In this document: positions 46,442-58,306 of the stretch, one piece after another
Position numbering within the stretch: position 1 is the stretch's first letter
Layout: each line of letters starts with the position of its first letter
NCBI RefSeq assembly: GCF_958979055.1
Contig: NC_084896.1
Location: 992,001 to 1,056,000 of the forward strand
Length of the DNA stretch: 64,000 nucleotides
Reading direction: 5' to 3'
Origin: Alnus glutinosa
Taxonomy: Eukaryota > Streptophyta > Magnoliopsida > Fagales > Betulaceae
Notes under the pieces: model-generated
The model's database searches: none
Told to the model about the DNA's origin: nothing
The model's input: the letters and a program-made list of their open reading frames with translations, nothing else
Made by a program: the position numbers and the translations under genes

Positions 46442-47465
46442 ATTGTCTCATGGTTGCATGATTTCCATGTGCTGATCAATTTCACTGCCACCTGGTTGCA
46501 TCATTTCCACCTGCTAGCTAATTTCACTGCCACCACCATAATTCTGAATTCATCGGGTAATAAGTTTTGTGATGTACAACACCATTAATACCAAGAAGAT
46601 TAAAAGCATAATCATGGTAAGGGTGTCGATGTTGTTGTGATCTGGTTAGGGAGTGAGATGAGAAATCGAATAAACATGTTTTGATATGTCAGGGTGAGGG
46701 AGAGGTTGCAGAGTGGGATGAAAAATTGAATAAGCATTTATTGGTTCATCATCATGGGGAAGAAGAGATTGCATTGCCATTGTTAGTACAGAACTTTGAA
46801 GAGCTCAAGAACTGGTCGGGGAGAAAACTTAAGTTTGAAGGAATAATAAAGAGTGTTTGTGCCCATCACATTAAAGTTAATAGAGGTTAAAAATGAAAGT
46901 AAGCAAGTTGGTGTAGTTGATAATAATTTGTCGAAAAATGGCAATGAAATCAGTTTCAATTTGATTCCTTTGCTATTTTTGACCACGTACGTTAATGTAT
47001 AATAAAACAAATAAATGACTAAAAGAAATGCTTCATTAATCAGAAAATTACCTTGCTGATGAGTGGTTAGATGGACTGACATGAGACTTTGCATTTGAAA
47101 TATGAAGAAAATTTGATGAAAAATGGCCCCAGTTCAGAGTACTGATCAAAATGGCGTTGATGAGTGGTTTTAAAGGAGAAGAATAGAAGATACTTCTATA
47201 CTAGATAGGCTACTCAATTCAATTCTATACTAGATACTGCTTCATTAATTAGAAAATTACCTTGCTGATGAGTGGTTAGATGGACTGACATGAGACTTTG
47301 CATTTGAAATATGAAGAAAATTTGATGAAAAATGGCCCCAGTTCAGAGTACTAATCAAAATGGCGTTGTTGATGAGTGGTTTTAAAGGAGAAGAAGAAGA
47401 ATAGAAGATACTACTATACTAGATAGGCTACTCAATTCTATACCAAAGGCAACACTCTACTAATA

Positions 47466-47822
47466 CTGATACAACCATAGTTTGTGTGTGGACCTGTAGT
47501 TTGAACTCTATGCAAGTCACAAGGACCAAAAACAGAAACAGCATATGAAATCCACATGTCTAAAAGACGAAATTTCATGCAATTTAGCCACACATTCCGT
47601 ACATTCTAAAGAGGAAAATTCATTCATACTTTGGTGGTATTTAAAATTTTGAATCAAATATATATGTTGCACTGAATTGCATCAAAAGACAGATTTCAAA
47701 GCAAGCACATAACGTGTACAACCATTACCTACAACTACAAGATTTCTAGAAATTGATGATCTCAGGGCATAAGAGTTGTTAATTCCAACATATAGCATGG
47801 ACAATGAGACTTAAGCAGTTGC
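47466..47822. other. 3' region of the L27 gene
   Basis: No open frame of note. It is probably 3' untranslated and downstream sequence of the minus-strand L27 gene. Confidence 0.5.
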
Positions 47823-48477
47823 CTAAAGCTCCTGAGCCCCGGCTTCTGCGTACACAGGATGAAGCACATGACCATCCTTGGGCTCAATGTGTACCCATTT
47901 TCGTCCTGTTAGCTTGTTTCGTTCAAACTTCACACAGCCTTCTTTCAACGCATAAAGGGTGTGATCCTTACCAATTCCAACATAGTTTCCTGGATGGAAA
48001 CGGGTGCCACGCTGCCGTACAATGATATTTCCAGGTATTACTCTCTGCAAAATAAACAAAAGAATCCCACCGTAAGTAAAGAAAAAGAATGATTCTGAAG
48101 GCCATTACTGTTCTTATCATTTTTCTTTTTTCTTTCTTATTATTGTTAATGTCTCTCTACATATAGCAACATTCAGTCACCTCTCCACCAAATTTCTTCA
48201 CCCCAAGATTCTTAGGTTTTGAGTCCCGTCCATTCTTTGTAGATCCGGCAGCCTTTTTGGTGGCCCAACGCCTAAACATCATACTCAATCCATCTCCAGA
48301 CACCTCTAAATTCAGCATGACAATGGAACATTAGTACCAATACTTTCAACAATTTACGAAAGTAGACTACCCAGCAAAGTAATGTGAAGTTGTACCACTA
48401 GCACTACTGTAAACAGGAGCATTTGTAACGAGCTCCCTGATGTTCACTCTTCTACATAAAGAAGCTGCAAAATTCAT
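47823..48477 (-). CDS. Ribosomal protein bL27, mitochondrial
   Basis: Three coding exons on the minus strand (48396-48477, 48181-48305, 47823-48044) with GT-AG junctions give 142 residues. Residues 1-39 are Arg/Ser-rich and lack acids ([17 protein letters not shown]), typical of a mitochondrial presequence. The L27 domain follows: [53 protein letters not shown]. bL27 sits near the peptidyl-transferase centre of the large subunit and helps to place tRNA. The match is to the mitochondrial form (At2g16930) rather than the plastid one. The C-terminus is slightly extended. The leader seems to be split by an intron of about 1.9 kb (48512-50429) and a second small one, with the start near 50.75 kb. 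Confidence 0.93.
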
Positions 48478-48511
48478 CCTTTTGATCTCAGAATGAGATG
48501 GAGCCCAAAAT

Positions 48512-50429
48512 CTGAAACAAAAAATACCACATAACATGAAAAAACTGATGCTTGAACAATGAAAACTAGAGTAAGGCCGATGCATCCATGAAAACCAATC
48601 ATCATTTTTCCCCTGTTGATGCTTTCTTCTCTTTTTCAAATTTGTATATATTTCTCTTATATAACCTTCTTAGGTAGTCATATATCATTGAACTAGACAA
48701 CCAAACCAATGAATCAAAAGACAGGACAACCCCTACTAGCCCTCTATAATTTGACCTCAAATTCTCTTCTAATAATATTGGGTGAAACCCTCATAGAAAT
48801 TGCTTAAACAAATATAATCTTTGCACTAAAATTCCATTTTGATTGTTTTTTTTTTTTTATTGATGAATAAGTTTTTCTTTTCAGTATCAACTGAACCACA
48901 TACACACAATCAGCTAAACGCTGTAAAAAAAAGGCAACCAGGCCCCAACCAAAACAAAACCCCCACCCCAACCATGAAAAACCAATTACAATTTCATCTG
49001 CAGAAACTATCCAACTGCAGTAATTCTACAGAAAAATAAAACTAACAAACCAACCTATGCAAACCAACGCCAAACTTAGGCCTAATAACAATTAATAGAG
49101 AATCTCCTCCTTAATACTCCAGTTACAACACAACTCCATATTCTACGTAGTTCTCTTAAATCTTCCTTTCCCCAAGATTCTAGTGCGAATCTCCCAAAAA
49201 ACACTACTCAATATTTTCTCTGTTTTTGGGTAACTGCCATGTTTAACCGCATTACGATTTCTCCAGATATGATACACTGAAGACCCCAGACCCAATCTAC
49301 ACAAACTTGTCATCAATGGCTTCCCTTTCCAAGTATCCACTCCCAACTGCACCACAACTTCCCAAGCAGTAGGAGGAGTAATATTGGACCTCCACATGAC
49401 TTCCTTCCAAATTCTAGAACTAAAGCTATACTAGAAGAAAAGATGATCTCTGCTCTCCACTCCATTATGGCAGAAAACACAACTAATATCCCCTCCCTGT
49501 TGTATCCCCATGCAATCTGCCACCAATCCACACTAGGATTATTTCCCCGTATCTCCTCCCAAGTATCAGAACTAGTATATTTCTGCTTCCTAGAGATTAG
49601 CTACACAGGAGTGTCACAAGCACCAAGCTTTACCTTCGGGAACCTACCTTGAATCTCTACCAAAGTATAAGATCTAGCAGGCTTCCAATTCCAAGTGCCA
49701 TTCTTCAGAACAGTAGATAGGCAAGCATCCAAATTAAGTGGGAAAAATAAACATAATAAACAGCAGCTAGAGCATACATTGATAAACATAAAATCAAAGA
49801 GCAGCTAGAGCATACACTGATAAACATAAAATCAAATCTTAAGATGTGTATTGAGAACTACTCAATCATTTAGATCTTCCAAACTTTCCTCAAGCATATC
49901 AAATATGATAGACTTATTTTCATTCAAGTTGAGCTAGCCATGATTAACATAAGGAAAACAAACCTCAACAATAATTTAATGACTCCAAACAAACTTCTAC
50001 ATATCAATCAAGATTCGCCCTTAAAAAATAGAACCCACTCTCAAATAACAATCCCGTACAATATCACACATTTTAACAGGGCATATAAACTATAAAGGGG
50101 AAAAACTCCATTTTTTTGAAACGTTATCAGGAAATCAAAAGTACGACCAAGTCCACTTCATTTCAACAACAGATATCAAATCCCAACTTCTCCACATTCC
50201 AAATCCAACCCACGACAAAACAATCTCTAAAAAAGTAAACTAAAACAAGAAAAATGAAATGTATAAGCAGATAAAATATAACCACATTGACAAAATCACA
50301 CAGATCTAAACAAGTAAACAACTACTTCTAAAAGCAGAGCACCCCAAAGATCTGATTCCACCAAATATCACAGAAATCCAACTTTCACAATGCCAAAATA
50401 GATTGCTAAAGCGTGGGAAACAGACATAC
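48512..50429 (-). other. Predicted leader intron of the L27 gene
   Basis: On the minus strand a donor CCCAG/GTATGT at 50430/50429 and an acceptor TTTCAG at 48513-48512 frame this 1.9-kb stretch, which has no host coding sequence. A second, shorter leader intron may run from a donor near 50694 to the acceptor TTGCAG near 50458. The large intron contains a LINE remnant. Confidence 0.5.
49100..49800 (-). pseudogene. LINE 3' fragment (zf-RVT region)
   Basis: Minus-strand frames joined over several frameshifts read KNGTWNWKPARS, then WWQIAWGYNREGI, then FCHNGVESRDHLFF, then VYHIWRNRNAVKHG. This matches the segment after the reverse transcriptase of plant LINEs, the zinc-binding zf-RVT domain (CxxC...H...C) and the IWxxRNxxxH motif. 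Decayed copy inside the L27 leader intron. I did not find its poly(A) end or target duplication. Confidence 0.7.
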
Positions 50430-50759
50430 CTGGGAGAACTCGAGCACTCACAGATTCTGCAATGATAAGAAAAGTTTAGCCTTTTTCAACAATACACTCG
50501 GAAAGCATAGTGAAGCTCTGAAAATACCTAATTTCGGCGCCTTAGAACGAGACCCGCGATTCCGTAAAGCTCTGAAAACACCTTCAAACCCAAACAATGA
50601 AGTGAATGAACCACCAGAAAATACAACGAAAAAAAAAAATACAAAGACAAACAATGAAGATTGATGAGTCGAATTAAGAAATTACCAAAATGAAGAAAGA
50701 AGGGACTGAGGAAGGCAAGAGTGAGGGAGGGTGAAGAAGCTGAAGAGCGGCGCAGCCTC

Positions 50760-50875
50760 TGAAACCCTAACCCTAAGTGTGCTGTGTGCGCCGTGCGGGG
50801 GGGAGAACAGTGGGAGGCTGAAGAGAAAGAGAAAAATGAAGAGTCTAGAAGTGACTGCGGCGCTAGGGTTAAATG
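50760..50875 (+). promoter_or_regulatory. Telo-box cluster at the L27 promoter
   Basis: AAACCCTAA followed by another CCCTAA unit lies at 50762-50776, and a related GCGCTAGGGTTAAA lies at 50860-50873, at the expected transcription start of the minus-strand L27 gene. Telo boxes near the start are a known mark of plant ribosomal protein genes. Confidence 0.6.
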
Positions 50876-52112
50876 AAGGGAAAATGCTTATTGCACACCA
50901 ATTATATACAACAATTACACAAATTTTACTCACGTGAGATAGGTACATATGATAAGTCCAGATATAAATTTGCAGGTTGGATTTTTTAAATACTCCAGAC
51001 CCGCCCCGCCCCGCAAAAAATAAAAAATAAAACCGAAAGAAACTTAAGGGTGATTCTTAAGTATCAACTATTTACAATATTTTTTTTTTATTTTTTTTTT
51101 TAGAAAAAAAACTATTTACAATAATTACACCTTTAGATTTATTTTTTAATTTTTTTTCCCCTGCAGAGTAGGAAAGGGCATGAAGTTTTTAAAAAATCTA
51201 ACCCACAAATTTATAACTGAGAACCGGCTGGGGGCGGGCACGGCGGTTTTTTGCTTGATTTTAATGTGGATTTTGGTGGGTTTTATGAGAATAATCAATA
51301 AACATTTCCATTGTTGCGTATGGTTTTGTTGTTAGGAACGGTTGAAGCATATCATATTATAATGAAAAATGTTATTTTTTTCCGTCTCTTATTTATCTCT
51401 ATTCATATTTTTTTCTAATAAATTAAAGCTGACTAGTTTACCCAAGTCAAAATTCTAACAAGACACGGCCTAATATTATTATCCATGGAGAAAATCATGG
51501 TCTTAGACTAGATATAAATTGTCACCCTCCTCTTTTTCGTAATTTTTTCAATTATTTTGCAGTAAGTTTTATTCTATATTCTTTTTTATCTTTCGAATGT
51601 TGTCTTGTGAGAAAAATAGAAAGAATAAACGTCTAAGAAAATGAAAATGAATTTAAATTTTATTTTCCTCTACTATGGCATGTTATCGAGAATAAAGTAA
51701 AAAAAAAAAAACTTTTAGTTTTGACAATCTCCCTAAAGAATTTGGATCCTCTCCATTTGAAATGGAGAGAATCATGTAAAAATAAGGGTATAGTTATCTT
51801 TTCACATTTTGTAAAAATATAAAAAGACAACTATACCCTCATTATTTAACTAAATGGAGAAAATTTCTATTTGAAATGGAGAGGATCCTTGTCCCTCTCT
51901 AGAGGACAAAGTTTAAGTGATTCAATTTTTAAAAACTTAAAAGATTTGTTGGATGTGTATACACAAAACCCTGATAATTAACATGACATTAGTAATAATA
52001 GAGTCGAGTCGAGTCGAGTAGAAAAAAATAGTAATTGCTTGTGATATATATATATATATATAGAAATTTTCTGTAAATCATTTTGTAGGAAACTCCTATA
52101 GAAATTGTGAAT
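50876..52112. other. Intergenic with one MITE-like palindrome
   Basis: No gene. At about 51735-51895 a palindrome of about 160 bp has arms built on GGATCCTCTCCATTTGAAATGGAGAG, with ACTATACCCT mirrored inside, a common layout of plant MITEs. The flanks give no clear duplication. CGAGT repeats near 52004-52018 and an (AT)n run near 52047-52061 are also present. Confidence 0.5.
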
Positions 52113-52117
52113 GATAT

Positions 52118-52149
52118 TGTAATGCCCCATATTTTATTAGACACAATAT

Positions 52150-52194
<45 letters not shown>

Positions 52195-52217
52195 CTTATT
52201 AAGTAAGTAAGCAACAA

Positions 52218-52262
<45 letters not shown>

Positions 52263-52578
52263 AACTTACACGGCAAGTTGGTTCCTTCTTTTATTAATTT
52301 CTTCTTTTCTCTCTCTTTTCTTAAGTCTTCTTCCTGCTTCTTTTAGTTCTTCTTCCTTCTTTCTTCTTCTTTCTTTCTTCTCACATGAACACAGTGAGAC
52401 AAAGAGAGTGGGAGCCGGAGATCGAGAGAGAGAAAGATGTCGAGAGAGGAGAGACAGAGATCGGAGGAAGGAGAAACCCGATCCACCATAGATCCGGTGG
52501 ATCCGAGAGCTGGGACCCGGAGAAACAGGTAGCCGGAGAGGGAGAGAACCGGCGAGCTCATGACTCGGGGGCGTGACA
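52118..52578. mobile_element. Solo LTR, 461 bp
   Basis: Begins TGTAATGCCCC and ends GGGGGCGTGACA, inverted with TG...CA ends. It is flanked by a perfect 5-bp duplication GATAT (52113-52117 and 52579-52583). It contains a (TAA)n run, 40 A residues and a GA/CT-rich 3' third. No internal retrotransposon sequence remains. The TGTAACGCCC-type end is frequent in plant LTR retrotransposons; superfamily not determined. Confidence 0.88.
52151..52260. repeat. (TAA)n microsatellite and 40-base poly(A)
   Basis: About 14 TAA units at 52151-52193 and an uninterrupted run of 40 A at 52221-52260, both within the solo LTR. Confidence 0.95.
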
Positions 52579-53511
52579 GATATAATTGACACTTTAATGT
52601 GGACTAGATTAGTTTAAAAAATGCACACCGAAAAATAAGGTTGCTATATTCTTTTGGTTTCCGGGCATTATTACTAGATGACATTTGTAAACCTCCTTTC
52701 AATTAAAGCCTATTGGAAACTTTTTTTTTTTTTGAACAGATACTTCATGCTTTTATTCATTGAAAAAATCTCAAATAGAATTAGGATTTAGGGATTAATT
52801 CCCTAGTTACAATATGAGCGATACTCCGTGGAATATCCTTTAACCAAGTCTCATTTACATTACCAAAAGTTGCCTCACATGCCAGAACATGGACAGCCCC
52901 ATTTTTACTTATATGAGCATAAACAAAGCTGGACTTTCTACACTGTTGCCTTTCTAAGGTAATGCTCTTTATAAAATGCCCTATTCTGGATAGGTGTGGG
53001 GGCTGTCAATCGATCTCCTTAATTACTGCTTGAGCATCACCTTCAAACACCACATCAAAGAAACCCACCTCTAAGCTGAATTGCATCGCATAAAGCGCTG
53101 TCATTGCCTCGATCTGCAGTTTGTGGGTCCACTCGTAGACTTCTTGTTAAACATTGAACTCCCAAAACAGCCCCATATACATCCCGAGCTACCAAGCCCA
53201 CCCAACACGACTGTCCTTCTCATTAATGGATGCATCCCGGTTTATTTTCATGGTACCTAACGAAGGGGGTTGCCATAGTGGAGGCACCAGGATTTGGACA
53301 CTGGGTACCAAATCGGCTGGATCTTGTTGAGCCTTGTTGCTGTTCAGAAATTCCTCCGAGGACAACACTGCCGAGTTGTAAACTTCATTTGGGTGAAGAA
53401 AGATGCCGTCAAATAACCATTTATTCCTACGGAGCCAAACTCCCCGAGCTACGACAGCAAAAGCTCCACCCTATCCTTCTCAAATTTCAACATTACGTAC
53501 CTGAGCAATTG

Positions 53512-54621
53512 TTAGAAGTTGTTTCCGTCCCATATACATTTCTGAAAACTTGAAGCATCACCTCCCCACACATCACATGTACCTGGACAGTTCCATTCGA
53601 CATGTACTGTGTCTTCCTCTTCCCTCCCACATATAGGATAAAGGGCTTCCTCTACCACCCGATTTTGAAGCAAATTCATCTTTGTGGGCAAAAGATTATT
53701 GCAAGCCCGCCAAAGAAAAACTTTAACCGGGTTAGAGATATGAAGGGACCAAAGGAATTTCCAGATTTCATTACCTGGACCTGTATGGGAACTTTGACCT
53801 CTACTGTTTGCTTGTAATTTGACCCCCAAGTTATAAGCATTACGAACTGAGAAAACACCATCTTTTGTGTCCTTCCAAGTGAGCCTGTCTGGGAAATAGA
53901 GGGGGCTTAATGGGAGGTTCAAAATCACCTCCACCTCAACCGAAGAAAAAATATTTCGAACCAAGGTAGAGTTCCAACAGCCCTGTTCCTTATCTATCAA
54001 CATTTCTACCATTGAAGTGTCTGCCAAGTTGTTAATGGGAGTTTGTACAGCATGAGTTACAGGAGTTGGCAACCATCTATCTCCCCAAACTTTTATGCTT
54101 CGACCATCTCCCACCCTCCAAAGCAACCCTTCTTTCAACAATTCTCTAGCACCAAATATACTCCTCCAAAGAAAGGAAGGACGGTTCCCCAAATTCGAAT
54201 CCAAAAAATCGAAATGAGGGAAGTACTTGGCCTTCAGTATTTGGGCAGTGATTGAAGAACGTTGGTTAAGGAGCCTCCATCCTAATTTAGCAAGAAGGGC
54301 TTTGTTGAAAAGTCTGAGATCTCTAAACCCAAGACCCCCCATAGCTTTGGACTTCCCTAGCTTCTCCCAGCTGCACCAATGGATTTTGGACAACTTTTCC
54401 ATATGACCCCACCAAAAATTTTGCATCATCCGGTTTAGCTCCAAACATAGAGAGTTGGAAAGTTGAAAAACACTCATAGTGTATGTAGGAATGGCCTGAA
54501 CAACAGCCTTCAATAAAATTTCCTTTTCGGCTTGGGATAGAAACTTGACCTTCCAATCTATTAGTTTTTTTCTGCACCCTCTCCACAATCTCTTTAAAAG
54601 CTTGACCTTTATTCTTGCCAA
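53512..54621 (-). pseudogene. LINE open frame 2, RT thumb to zf-RVT part
   Basis: The longest intact stretch of the LINE, 369 codons. It starts after the reverse transcriptase palm with IDWKVKFLSQAEKEILLKAV and has the FWWG and KAMGGLGFRDLRLFNKALLA motifs that follow the RT in plant LINEs. It ends in a zf-RVT module (FLWRACNNLLPTK, then Cys and His ligands). Only part of a protein; the palm lies in other frames upstream. Confidence 0.85.
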
Positions 54622-55752
54622 TCCAAGCTAGAACACCCAAATAAGTATCTAGGCGACTGGCCTCCGAAATCCTAGAGAGCTGCACAATCTCCTGTTTTCG
54701 GGCTATGGAAGTGTTCCTGTTAAAGAATAGAGGAGTCTTTTGCAAGTTTAATTTCTGCCCTGATCCTGCCTCGTAGACTTCTAAGATTTTGATGAGCCTT
54801 CGCCATTCAACCGAGTTAGCCTTGCAAAAAAGCAAGCTATCATCTGCGAAAAACATGTGGCTTAAACGAGGCCCTCTTGGGGATGTTGGCACTCCTGTGA
54901 CGAATCCCTTATTTTCAACTTTGAAAAGTAATGAGCTCAACGTCTCTACACACAATAGAAATAAATAAGGTGATATTGGGTCGCCCTATCGGAGTCCCCT
55001 CAAAGGATTGATGTTTCCCATTGGATTTCCATTTATAAGCACATAATAGGAGATCGATGACACACATGCCATAATGAGCTTGATCCAACTGTTAGCAAAA
55101 CCCAACTTTTGCATGGCTGTCTCCAGAAACTTCATTCCACCTTGTCATACGCCTTGCTCATGTCCAGCTTTAGGCCCATGAATCCTGTTTTGTTCCACAT
55201 GTGATTTTGCATGGAGTGTAGAGTCTCATAAGCGACAATGATGTTGTCTGTGATCAAATGCCTCGGGATGAAGGCACTCTGCATATATGATATAATTTTT
55301 GGAAGCACAAGCTTAAGGCGGTTTGCTAGAACTTTTGAAATGAGCTTGTAAATAACATTAAATCGACTGATGGGTCGGAAGTCCGACACACTAGTAGGAG
55401 ATACAATTTTTGGCTCAAGAGCTATGTAAGTAGAATTTATTTTCACATCCATATCACCAGAATTTAGAAAATGTAGAATTGCATTACAAACCTCACCATG
55501 AATAGTGCCCCAATTATGTTGATAGAAACAAGCTGAAAACCCGTGTGGGCCCGGGGCCTTAGTTGGTGCCATTTGGTTAAGAGCACTGGTGATCTCCTCC
55601 ACTGTGAATTCGGCCAGCAACCTGTTGTTCATCTCGGTAGTCACCTTGCATTCCAGCGTTTCCACACATGGTTCCATGTCCAAAGCATCCCATGTGAAAA
55701 TAGTGAATAAAACCCATCTCAATGTCCTCCTGAGTTGTGCATTGAGTTCCAT
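54323..55752 (-). pseudogene. LINE reverse transcriptase palm, interrupted
   Basis: Two open pieces (55752-55132 and 54955-54323) hold the palm: TKAPGPHGFSACFYQ, DFRPISRFNVIYKLISKVLANR, LKLDMSKAYDKVE and, after a broken 180-bp gap, FFADDSLLFCK (catalytic Asp pair). A stop and a frameshift separate the pieces. Confidence 0.85.
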
Positions 55753-56059
55753 GCATGTCTTTGATCTCCACTATCTGATTCTGTCTATTTCTTTAATTGG
55801 CACACGTGAAAAATATTTGGTGTTTCGGTCTCCCTCTCTGAGCCATGATACTTTTGCACGCTGTTTCCATTTCATCTCCTCCTCTGCCATGAGGTCGTTC
55901 GGAGCTGCTTTAACAAGATCTTCTTCTTCAAACAACGCAGGAGGATCCTGAGCTAGAAGGACTTGGAGTTCAACTAGCTTGTTTTGCACCTGGACAACAG
56001 TTTCATTATTTTGTTTTCGGACCCAAACCTTAAGAGTCTTCCTGCACCCATTTAACTTT

Positions 56060-56900
56060 GACTAAAGTGTCCTCCATTTGTTTGTCTGGTTCGGAATAAT
56101 CCTCCAAGCCTGTTTTATTAAATCCTTATGGTCCTTGTGCTTCAACCATCCTACTTCAAACCTAAACGTCCTGGATTTCTGCCATTTTATATCCTGTGAC
56201 GTCGAGAGTGTGACCAACAGGGGGTTGTGATCCGAGCAATGTCTCGGCAACACTTCAACATTCACCACATTGAAAACCCGAGACCAATAATTATTTGCCA
56301 ACACTCGGTCCAGTCTTTCACAATTAAAATCATTGCCGCTTTGATCATTGCTCCAAGTGAATTGAGGTCCATTGAACCCCAGATCATGCAATCCACTATC
56401 CTTTATTGCTCTTCGAAAAATCAGCCATCTGAGTGTTAGGTCTGGGAGGACCACTCAGTTTCTCCCCGTTCGAAAGGATTTCGTTAAAATCATCCAGGCA
56501 TAATCACGGAATACGCGTTAAATGAGACAAGTGGCGAAGCAGGGCCCAAGCCTCATCCCTGTGAGCAGTCTCCGGGTGGCCATAAAAGCCAATCAGCATC
56601 CAGAACATCTCACCATCTCGGCGCTGGATAACAGCGTTAATATGCCGGCGACTGTAGTTTTGAATGTCCACATTGACCATAGAATGCTAGAGTAAAATCA
56701 GTCCCCCACTTCTGCCCTTACTGTCCACCATAAATTGATTAGAGAACCCCAATTTATTCTTTAAGAAATCTGCATTCTGACTCAATAGTTTGGTTTCCAT
56801 AATGAAAACCAAATCAGGTTTCTTTGTTCTCACCAGGTGGGTGAGAGTACGAACTGCCCGAGGGTTCCCAAGCCCTCGATAGTTTCAACTAAGTAGAATC
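56060..56900 (-). pseudogene. LINE endonuclease domain, interrupted
   Basis: Minus-strand frames give NPRAVRTLTHLVRTKKPDL, METKLL, GFYGHPE, DDFNEIL and CSDHNPLLV, the exonuclease-endonuclease-phosphatase motifs of plant LINEs, spread over several frames with stops. Confidence 0.8.
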
Positions 56901-58306
56901 ATTTGGATGGGTAAGGTTGTGCCACAACCTCTGCCTGTATCTTCAACGAGTACCTATGTCCTTCCACCGTTTTCCTATCTTTCTTAGAAGGATAATCATC
57001 CCCCCCATGAGCTGGAGACTTTCCCTTCTGCTTCCCTTCCATTGACCCATCTGGTATTGCCTGATTATTGCAAGCTTGAGACTGGCGAGCACGCTTCTTC
57101 CATCTTATATAAACACTCGGAGTAGAAAAGTTCTGTTTTACCTCTGTTTTGGGCAGTGCCTTGGGAGGCCCGGCACTGCCCAAAACTTTCGAACTAGAAG
57201 GTGAGTTGCCACTTTTAGAAATTGTTGTAGAGGAGTGCATCTGTGGGTGAATAACACATGGAAAATAATTTCCTATTACTAGATCTTTTGCTAAATCCAC
57301 GAGACCTGCTTCAACTGATTCTCAAACCATGCAGCCTAATCCCGAGTCCCAGTGGCCCAAATATTTAGTGGGGTTTTTGCCACCTGTCTCCCCTTCCGTT
57401 ACTTCATTGACACTTTCCATAGGGAGTGTATGTTTAAGGCAAGTGGCAGCAGTAGGGGACGTTTGGTTAAGGCACGTGGCAGCAGCTCTCCCTTTTTCAT
57501 TACTATCATTATTTGCGAACAGATTGCGTGATCCTCGTTGCCCTTGACTTTTGGAAGTTTCTTTTTCGACTACTTTCCAAACTACAACCTTAAATTCTCC
57601 ACCCCTAGCTTGCGCCTTCTTTCATTTATTACGCGATTCTTTCTTTACGTTACCACGCTAGTCGTCCCTCTTTAAACCTTGCCCATCAATATTGCTCTGT
57701 AACGTATGCATGGTTTCCATATTGGCCTTCTCTAGAATCAACAGCTTTGAATTCCGTAACGTATGCATGGTTTTTGCACCAGTCGACTCACCGACTTTTA
57801 ACGACAGTGAGTCATCCTTCTGACTCGTTGCCGACTGCTTTCTGGTACAAGAACAAGCATCTTCTTCCATGCCCAACTGAATAGCATCATGTCTAGTTAG
57901 TTTGAAAACTCTCCCTGGACCTCTCTTCGTCGGGAAATTTACCCTCAGCCAATGCCTATAGGGAGCATCACCCCCTTTGATCCTAACTTCTTATCTCCCG
58001 TTTTGTCAAGCCAAATCTCCCATGATGAATAACTCCGCATTGGAAACAGAATTTCAGAAGCTTATCATATTTGAAGCCCACCCATGTAGATCCAATTCGG
58101 AGATGGAGCATACGACTGCGTGCCAATGGCCTGGAAATATCCAAACTAATTTTCAAACGGAGGTATTCCACCAAACCAGCTTCTTCATCATTGACATCCA
58201 CCTCTTCCATCGTCCCCACAGATGAACCGATCTTCCATCCTATCTCCTTCCCCATGCAGGCTAGGAGAAGATTGTACAAGTTGATCAAGCCTATTGGAAA
58301 CTAATT

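Larger units (their letters stand above)
44825..47465. repeat. 2.6-kb palindrome (large inverted duplication)
   Basis: The left arm 44825-46111 and right arm 46150-47465 are reverse complements with a 38-bp spacer. Both outer ends read TATTAGTAGAGTG. Each arm has an older tandem duplication of about 200 bp at its outer end (44830-45230 on the left, mirrored at 47050-47460), so the duplication came before the inversion. Outer halves are nearly identical (a 103-codon frame differs at 3 positions), while the inner RING-coding parts differ at roughly a quarter of residues. It has no transposase. The arrangement could form a long hairpin RNA if transcribed. Confidence 0.9.
52722..58286 (-). mobile_element. 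5'-truncated LINE (L1-type), 5.6 kb, decayed
   Basis: On the minus strand it runs from 58286 to a poly(A) at 52733-52722 and is flanked by a perfect 16-bp duplication AAGCCTATTGGAAACT (52706-52721 and 58287-58302). Order: end of open frame 1 with DUF4283/zinc-knuckle features (WVGFKYDKLLKFCFQCGVI, 58288-57983), linker, endonuclease (about 56900-56060, with a DDFNEIL motif), reverse transcriptase (about 55750-54320, FADD at about 54850), zf-RVT (about 53800-53560) and RNase H-like domain (about 53300-52780, VFEGDAQAV). Many stops and frameshifts interrupt every domain, so it is dead. Truncation at the start of open frame 1 is typical of target-primed reverse transcription. Confidence 0.92.

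Noticed and set aside
52118..52578. Idea that the poly(A) at 52221-52260 is a retroposed gene tail
   Set aside because: The perfect GATAT duplication and inverted TG...CA ends place it inside an LTR; no 10-20 bp duplication flanks the A run.
52266..52592. 108-codon minus frame rich in Arg, Lys and Ser
   Set aside because: It lies inside a solo LTR defined by TG...CA ends and a 5-bp duplication, in a GA/CT-rich stretch.
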